Below, piece after piece: positions 56,966-64,000 of a DNA stretch of 64,000 nt. The notes beneath the pieces were generated by a model. The model had not been told where the DNA came from, searched no databases, and saw only the letters and a program-made list of their open reading frames with translations. A program made the translations under genes and the position numbers. The stretch's first letter is position 1. Each line of letters begins with the position of its first letter. Origin of the DNA: Chionis minor (lineage: Eukaryota > Chordata > Aves > Charadriiformes > Chionididae); the NCBI GenBank assembly GCA_013398295.1, contig VZSF01003245.1:306562-370561 (forward strand), read 5' to 3'.

Positions 56966-57978
56966 CATAAACATTTGATGCAAGACACAGTTTGATAGTT
57001 GACAGTCCCCAAAGGAACTCCTCCGGGTCCCGTTTCTGCCCACACAGCTCAACAGCCTTGACTTTTGCCATCACTGCCCGAGGACGAGCACGCCACAACC
57101 AGTAACCACCACACATGGGCTCCAGCCCCTAGCGAGCACCCACAGTACCAACATGGACATGAGAAGTCCCAACGGCTCAAGAGCCCATTGTCGGGGTAAA
57201 GACTTTCACAGGTGCCAGAGCAACATCCGATGGCCACCGGTGAGACCCGGAGCTCAATGAGCCCAGCGTTTTCCACAAGCACGGAGCGAAGTGTGCTACC
57301 AAAGAGATGAGATTGGCTGGGGACAACCCAAAGCAAAGTACCTTGACGCATGACAACATCTTACACGTGTCCATGTGGCCAATTACCCAATTAGATAAAT
57401 ACTGCCTGTACTAAAATACAAACTTAACCAGATACCCTGGAGAAAGCGATTGCAAATCTCCCTAAAGTTCCATTTAGCCAAGAGACAAGAATATATTCTC
57501 TGCTACAATCAAAGGAACTAAAAGCCACAATCTCAATTCCTGTTAACGTTGCATATGGCTTTTTGAATATTCTGAGTCACTAAGACAATAAATAGCAACA
57601 ATAAAGGCACCTAGCATCATCAACAACAACAAAAAAAAAAGACTAAATTTAGGGCATGTCCATGAAGGAAGACTAAGGAACAGATCAACACGTGTCACCA
57701 AAGGTCATGGCCCTGTCGACCTTCTCGGCTGGGATGAAATGTCATAGCTCTAATGACTGCACAGTCAGCAGCCCTACCGAAAATGTAACATTATTAGAGC
57801 ACCTGACCCCCCAAATTAGCTGTGGCCGAAACGTTTGGCATTCTCTAAATTAAAAAAGAAGTCTGCTTTGTCTTTGAAGAGATTTTTGGAAGGGTTTGGC
57901 TTTTTTTTGCTTTGGCTTGGAGAGCTTGTGGGTGGCAGTGATGGAACCCAGAGAAGGTGATTGTGTAAAAAGTTGAGG

Positions 57979-57995
57979 TTTTTTTTTTTTTTTTT
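57979..57995. repeat. Poly-T tract, 17 bases
   Basis: An uninterrupted T run on the plus strand; no recognised retroposon next to it. Confidence 0.85.
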
Positions 57996-59923
57996 GAAGG
58001 GGTTTAACAAAGTACATAAAGGAGGTTTTATTTCCCAAATCTCAGATATAAATCCCGCACAATTCCCTGTATTCTGCAGCATAAAAGCTCTTCTTACACC
58101 ATTAACTTAGAAGCGTGGTGGTTTGGTTTTTGGGTTCCTTTTTTCCCCCCTCATTTCTGGTAATCATTTGGGTTCTCACATCTAAAATTGTTTCACGTCA
58201 GTAACATTCCTGCCCAGGGAAGAAGTTTTAAAAGCTTTTTAACAATTTACTCTTTGATAAAACCCAGATTCCACCCCCTGGATATTCACTGTGGAAGAAA
58301 CATGTTTTTAAACTCTGCTTTTTAAAATAATAAAAGCTATTCTTTCCCTGAAAAGCTGAAAAATTATCAGGCATCATTCAAAAAAAAAAAAAAATCCCAA
58401 TATTACTCTTCTCCCTATGAAATACTCCACCAATCATGCAACCACATTCTTTCTGATTTAACCCTAAAACTAGGGGACCTCACTACAAACAGCTAACCCG
58501 AAACCAGAATTATTCATGATTTGGTCATTCCTCTGAAAGACTCAAAAAGGCACCAGATGTGCAATTAGTAAATCATACAGTAAGTGGTGATGAGAGTTGG
58601 GCTTCATTTTTTTTTTAATTCTCAAGTTACCCCCCAAAAAAAAGACCAAAAACCTTTGCTATCAACAATCTCTATGGCTGACAGATGACAATCTTGCTAC
58701 AGTTTGTTGATTTTTTTCAGGAATGCTCGCTAGGGAGGAGGGCTCATCGTCTCCAAATAGTTCATCCCCTGCCATCAATAAGAACGTACTTGGAACGGAT
58801 TCTAAAAATGTGTTAGCTGGTGACGTCTATTTTTAGAGGCAGCGGATAGAAACAAATAAGTTTTGCATGTATTAAATAAAAACAAAGCTGTATCCGTGGA
58901 CATGAGTAGTAGAACGCGTAAAGGCCAAATTCTCTCCAGCAAGCTTGCCAGATCAGAAATGCTCTATGGACTATTATATTGGTTTGACAGTTGAGTTATT
59001 AGAAATTTAATCGCTCCTCCAAAGGACAGGTAAAACCTTATGAAGGAAGCCTCACTTTCCCCGAGGTTCTGAGAGAGAAGGAAAGACCCTACACAATCCA
59101 GTAAAATCGTTCTTAAATGCAATCAGCTCACGACAATAAAAAAAGCAACCCCTCCTCAGCTCTCTGGAGAAGACAACCACTTTGCAAAGCTTGAGGAATG
59201 GATATACCTAGAAGAACACACCGACAGGTGTAGGCTGCAAATAGAAGATGTTATCAAAACACCTCTTCCAATGTGAAGGGCTCAATTAGCCTTTGCTTTC
59301 CCAGCAGAGAACTGCAATCCTCGCTATTCACATCCCAACATTTACACCTCCAGAACTTGCAATCCAGACACTGCACCGATTGTTCTTGGGTATTAACAGC
59401 GACGGGGAAATTTACTCAAACGCCAGTAAAGCTGCAACACCACTTCTGCAGAGTGCCCGGCAAAATTAAACATTCAGGCCAGACAAATATAAACTATTGG
59501 GATTTTTTTTTCCTCGGGTTAAGACAATTGCGGAGACACGCAGCCATACAGCCACGTCGTTCCTTGAGACAGCAACACGTAACACATATGCAAGTGCAAC
59601 AGACTGTCTTCCTTAAAGACCCATTCCTGAAAACTTCCAGCCGTACGCTTGGATTATACGACGTGATGACAGTCCCAAGTGAAATCACTGACACCGCTTG
59701 CTTGCATAAGATTAAATAAACACATTAGATTAAATAAACGCATGCTTGCGTGAACACAGCCCATGTGGGAGCAGGAAAAAGTCAAAAAACGTAACTCTTG
59801 AGGGCTAATCTGTTACTTGCCTTAGATTTACCAAAGCACATGAAGACATTGACTTCCATTTCAGATGCTCAGGCATTCAAAATTAACTTATTTTGTGGAA
59901 ACAAGGATTCTGGAGAGATTTAC

Positions 59924-60041
59924 CTTCAGGTTCCAGCGTGGCGTCTTCAACAACTAAATTAAATGAAGGTCGAGCCAGGCAAAGTCCAGCCATGGTGACC
60001 ACCACCAGGCAGATAAGGCAACCCGAATCCCAGCTGACCAT
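59924..60041 (-). CDS. FGFR2: FGFR2 exon 2 coding part: start codon and signal peptide
   Basis: Encodes residues 1-39 plus the first base of codon 40. It starts [19 protein letters not shown], a typical secretory signal: a short polar start, a hydrophobic core (LICLVVV) and small residues before LARPSF, where cleavage is expected around residues 21-24. The start codon has A at -3 and G at +4, a strong initiation context. The exon ends CCTGAAG followed by GTAAAT as donor, so codon 40 is split G|AG (phase 1). The mature N-terminus leads into D1. [12 protein letters not shown] and LARPSF match FGFR2 of other vertebrates as I know them; the segment is three residues longer than in human. An in-frame upstream ATG at 60098 could give a longer N-terminus (see the leader entry), but this start is the conserved one. 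Confidence 0.97.
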
Positions 60042-60180
60042 CTTTTTAGAGTAAATTCCTGGTCCATTTCCATATCTCCATGTGGACTTTAATCCCATCT
60101 GAACACCTCTAGAGAAGCATGGAGAGAAAGCAGTGCCTTCGGCCAGGGTAATACCTCCTCCCTTGGAACGGCGGCTGCTG
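60042..60180 (-). promoter_or_regulatory. FGFR2: FGFR2 5' UTR part of exon 2, with several upstream ATGs
   Basis: The leader runs from a strong acceptor (pyrimidine-rich CTCTCTCCTCCCCGCAG just before 60180) to the start codon at 60041. The resulting exon of 257 bases is close to my recollection of human exon 2. It contains five upstream ATGs. One at 60120 opens a three-codon frame (M-L-L-stop, to 60109). One at 60098 is in frame with the receptor, 19 codons upstream with no stop between. One at 60081 opens an 11-codon frame ending at 60046, four bases before the main ATG. Those at 60073 and 60067 share a frame that overlaps the receptor start and stops at 59954. All have poorer contexts than the main ATG. 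A role in limiting receptor translation is inferred, not shown. Confidence 0.8.
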
Positions 60181-63100
60181 CTGCGGGGAGGAGAGAGATT
60201 TAACACTGTCAGCGAAAACTTCTTAAAACACAACCCCCCCAAAAAAAAAAAAATTCAGAAAGCCCCAAACAGAGCTGAGGTGAGAGGGGGAGGCGGAGGA
60301 GGAGGATGGGAAAAATAGTTTTCCAGCTCCAAGAATATGTGAAAAGTGAGTGACTTTTCATTTTCTGTTAGCAGTTTCCATCATCACCTGAGGCGTAACC
60401 AAGTCCTCCTTGTTTTCACAAAATCACTTCTCAGCACATACTTAGAGAGCTACTTTACCGACAGAAAAATATACAGCTTTTAAAAAACGAGAGGCGCACA
60501 CATGTGCAGGCACATAACCTGTAATGCTACAAAATTACCACAATTATACAAATTATATTCTTGTTATTGTTTGAAGGTTTATGTAAGTTTGCCTTGCTGT
60601 TCATTCCTACACCTAGGCAGTGCCGCCGCCAGCTGAACTCGCAAGAATTTTCCACAAGATAAAAAACAGTTGAAAAATACTTTTTTAGCCTTGGACAATC
60701 TGTAAAACTTTTATTTCACCTCAGGACTTCAGCTCCCCTGGGGATGCACCTCCTCCTGACTCAGCTCAGTGGCTTTTTAAAGCCCGAGAGTCCTGTCCAG
60801 GTGAAAGGCTCCAGTCTTTGCAGGGATACTGGTTAGCTACACCGCATTACAGGCAATTAAGACCTGTAAGAATCGTGCTACAGATTGCAATGCCACAGGA
60901 GACCTCCCCAGCATCGTTTTCCATTCATATACGCTAAACTGCCTGCATGCATGTTTCTCTGCTCTCTCAACGATGCTTATCGATACGTATTTGTCAGACA
61001 GGGCAAAAAGAAGTCTATTTTATTCACCGTAAAACTGATTTAAATGGACGGAGTTAACTGGTAATCCAGGCACAGGCTGATGGAAGAGAGAAGCAAAGCG
61101 GTACCAAAGTGACTGGCGCTCCCTTCAGGGGACCCTGTTGCCACCACACTACGGTGGCCAGGTGAGGGTCAGAAGAGCATCCTCACAGGGTGACTTAACA
61201 GCTCAGCCAGAAAATTAGACCCGATTTTCCGCTTCAAAAATAAACGATGGTAAATCTCAGTAAATGGGTAAAAACAAGTAACTGCAGCAGTTGCTCCAAT
61301 CTGGCCAATGATTCATCTCAGGTGCGATGAAACCCAACTGAAGCTCAGAGAGCTCACATCTTGAAGGCAAAAGTAACATAAAACCTCTTTTTCCCTCCTG
61401 CCCTCACCCTTAATAAAAAAAAATTAAAAAAAAATAAAAAAGAGGCAGAGAGAGCAGATATAAAGGCAAACTTCTCAAAACCCCCTGTCATTTGGATGTG
61501 GTACCTCAGCAAACAGCACACAGAAACACGGACAAAATATTCTCCCTTTCTAAAGCCAACCATTAGAAAGCTCGCTCACATTTTATTAACCTTTTGCTAC
61601 CCGCACATACAAACCAAGCTCGCAGGGCTAAGGACAGACACGCCGTTGAGGCACCTTCTATCGCAGGTGCTGTATACAACAACCTCCGAAGCCAGCAGAA
61701 ACTGATTTTAGGTGACATAAAGAAGGCACTTGGGGAAAACAATTAACACACGGTATTTCAGGCGCATCCCTGATACTTCAGGGCAAGCTTTTCTCACCTC
61801 AGCTGCTACCAGCTCGAAGCTCCGTCCCCCCTTTAGAGATGTAAGCATAGCCTGAGCATCCCCGACCGCAAGCTACTACTACTATTAAATCTCCAGCGAA
61901 AACACCACCAGACCACTGCAAAAACACTTCTCTAAGTAAGCAGAGAGCAGGTGTGTAGACCTGAAGAGAGCTGTGTCCCCAGGACTGGTCTGCCTTCGGT
62001 GGAGGACCGGCGCGAGCCCTCCTGGATCTACCACCACCCAGGTCAAGCGCCCGGCTCGCCGCCGGCCAGCCACAGCTCTGCAGCGCGGTTTATCCAGCTG
62101 TAAAGCGGGCAGAAATGCTAATTAACAGGCTGGGTGGAATGCTAATTTAATTTCCATAAATCATCCTGGAAAGCCCGATTAAAGGCTATGTATATAAACG
62201 CAAAGTTCAATCATAATTTTGCAGAAAGAAAACATACCAGAATGCGAGCATATATTCCAGACTCTGTTTTAACAGCATTAATTCCACTTACATTTCAGCC
62301 GTTTCAGATATTTAGGCTACATTAAGCCCCACTGAAAGCACGTTTGTGGTTCCTACCCTCATCCTAAGGGCTGAGGTGCAGCACAAGGCTACCTGACCAC
62401 GCATCTTCTCACCTGAAGGTTCTTGCCCGCTTCTGCACCTCAACATCTGCCAGCAGGAGGAAGGGACTCTTCACCCACAGGGCAGCAGAAAATTCAAAAC
62501 CGTGGCGTGCAAAGGTGCAGCAAAGCAAGAATCAGAGCTCTGGACCCAGCCATGGAGCCAAACCACTTTCTACCACCACGACGGCGACCAGGGTTCGAGG
62601 ATCGCCCTTTCCCAAAAGAAGCGGAGTCCAAGGAAGATGAAACGAAACCAAATTCTTTTCATAGTTTAATCGCCACAGTTGCTGGGGGACGAGTCTCTGG
62701 AAAGACCTCCTGCGCTGGATAATTATGTACCTCTATCTCAATGTTTGGAACACAGCCCCAGCATGCTTTTTGGCCTCCACAATTCTGGCTTCCTGACTAC
62801 AATACCATAATCCCTCCTGGAGTCTCAGACTCAGTGAAAGCCACACGTAGTGTTTATTTTTCCCCTTGAAAGGGAACTCTGTCTCTCTTCTCAGCCTACA
62901 CTTTGGGGAGGAGTTGTCAGCCTCCAATGATTGATGGCTCTCCTTGCCACTCGCTCATCAAGTCAATTTTCACCTCGTCACATACCTGCCCAAATTTCTT
63001 TGCCAAACTGACAAGCATGGGAAAGCAGACTGGTTTGGGAGCCCAACCAAATTCCTGCAAGCTGTACTTCAGTTTAAACACACTCACACACACAAACAAG

Positions 63101-63409
63101 TAGTACTTGTTCAGCAGTGGCATTAATTAAATTCAATGCTCAGTGTTCTTTTTAATCTACTTCCATTGTTGTTTATAAGATGTTTATCACTCCCCAGGGA
63201 GAGCACAATTTGTAGAGTATGTTAACCAAATCAATACATTGCTCATTGTAGGACTCTTCAGCCCCTTTCTCTACCAGGCAGGGAACAGCAAAATCCGAAT
63301 GAAATATGGATCTTCCCTCCGCGTGGAAACCTCAAGCATCCTAAAAGCCCGGTAGCTTCAGCAGAAAAAAAATCCAGGTACGCGAAGCTTTAAAGCCAAC
63401 AGCTTTATA

Positions 63410-63470
63410 TACACATACACACACACAAAAATAAATATTTGCCTCTATAAATATATACACACACATCTAT
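63410..63470. repeat. AC/AT-rich simple repeat
   Basis: Alternating short ACACAC and ATATAT/TATACA blocks, imperfect. Confidence 0.8.
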
Positions 63471-63949
63471 ATATCTGAACTATGATGAAGAGTCTTGTTA
63501 ATCTCCAAGCAAATCTGAGCATCACAGCTATTAAACATTAATTCTAGAGGACTAATGGGAACCGGCTGGCAGCTTCAGTACTTTTTCATTGTTTGAACTT
63601 CTTTCATTTGCTTTCCAGGACTATCCTGGTTTTCTCAAGTCTTTTGCCACTGAGAGATGGGGAAGGGGGAAAGAAAAAAAAAAAAAATCTGCATTTTAAT
63701 TGACATTCCAGAGAGAGAGAGAGAAGTCCAGAGGCTGCTGATTGCTGTCTATTCAGCCCAAACAGGCTTTTCAGATGAAAATGAGTAAAGGCTAGTGGAA
63801 GATTTACAGGGATTTGGTACAAAGGAGACAATGAAGTTTTAAACGTTGATAGCGTTTCACACCAAACGCATAATGGGTCCCTGTTTGAACGGGCCGCTTT
63901 GCATTTAAATATGCATATAGATATATAAAAATTTCATCCAGAATTTCTT

Positions 63950-64000
63950 CCCCCCCCCCCCCCCACCCCCCCCCCCCCGGGAGGCGCCCCCCCCCCCCCC
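63950..64000. repeat. C-homopolymer-rich window end
   Basis: C runs of 13 or more, broken by single A and by GGGAGGCG. It is either the edge of the GC-rich FGFR2 promoter region or a low-quality contig end next to a gap. Confidence 0.85.

Larger units (their letters stand above)
44337..59923 (-). other. FGFR2 intron 2
   Basis: This 15.6 kb intron separates the signal peptide exon from D1. It contains CR1 LINE fragments (45731-45778, 45893-46020, 54165-54272), long A tracts (44790-44810, 49324-49332, 49710-49725, 55163-55178, 55677-55698, 55796-55818), an A/C-rich simple repeat (56901-56965) and a T tract (57979-57995). In human, intron 2 carries regulatory variants linked to breast cancer risk; I cannot align them here. 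No exon or RNA gene is recognised. Confidence 0.75.
60181..64000 (-). other. FGFR2 intron 1, 3' part (no exon seen)
   Basis: From the exon 2 acceptor to the window edge I find no exon, RNA gene or clear transposon. It holds A-rich tracts at 60241-60252 and 61417-61442, an AC/AT-rich stretch at 63410-63470, a short GA repeat at 63711-63724, and a C-rich end. Exon 1 and the promoter CpG island are expected beyond 64000. The short open frames here are chance frames. Confidence 0.7.

Noticed and set aside
60098..60098. In-frame upstream ATG as the main FGFR2 start
   Set aside because: Poorer context (C at -3) and it would put 19 polar residues before the signal peptide. The ATG at 60041 is the conserved start.

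Overview
The window is vertebrate nuclear DNA from a bird. The evidence is several CR1 LINE fragments (the dominant avian retroposon), a degenerate MIR-type SINE, and split exons with GT-AG borders. Nothing prokaryotic is present. One protein gene explains all recognisable coding sequence: the 5' two-thirds of FGFR2 (fibroblast growth factor receptor 2; the chicken homologue was called CEK3), on the minus strand, with transcription running from high to low coordinates.

Layout in transcript order (right to left): a C-rich end and the 3' part of intron 1 (64000-60181); exon 2 with 5' UTR, start codon and signal peptide (60180-59924); a 15.6 kb intron 2; exon 3, Ig domain D1 (44336-44070); a 670-base intron; exon 4, acid box (43399-43325); exons 5 and 6, Ig domain D2 (36315-36146 and 29084-28961); an 18.9 kb intron 6 that holds most of the recognised transposon remains; exon 7 = IIIa (10059-9869); the mutually exclusive exons 8 = IIIb (8993-8846) and 9 = IIIc (7186-7042); and exon 10, juxtamembrane and transmembrane segment (5006-4810, or to 4804 with the VT dipeptide). 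Positions 4803-1 are the start of intron 10. The kinase-domain exons lie beyond the left edge, and exon 1 with the promoter beyond the right edge. Codon phases join without conflict through all nine coding exons, to residue 429 (IIIc, VT-minus form).

The gene encodes a single-pass receptor tyrosine kinase. Its ligand choice is set by whether IIIb or IIIc completes the third Ig domain. The sequence shows much of the switch: a weak acceptor on IIIb and a very strong one on IIIc, a hexa-U next to the IIIb donor, a UAGGG silencer-like motif in IIIb, UGCAUG (RBFOX) motifs in and before IIIc, and reading frames that make double inclusion or double skipping run into stop codons. Exon 10 keeps the unusual GT/GA tandem donor pair known from vertebrate FGFR genes.

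No second protein gene, structural RNA gene or CRISPR array was found. Most long open frames are chance frames in introns; one is the 3' end of a CR1 reverse-transcriptase ORF on the opposite strand. I see no undescribed biological system. The points most worth a second look are in the splicing control, the upstream-ATG-rich leader and two copies of a palindromic dispersed repeat.
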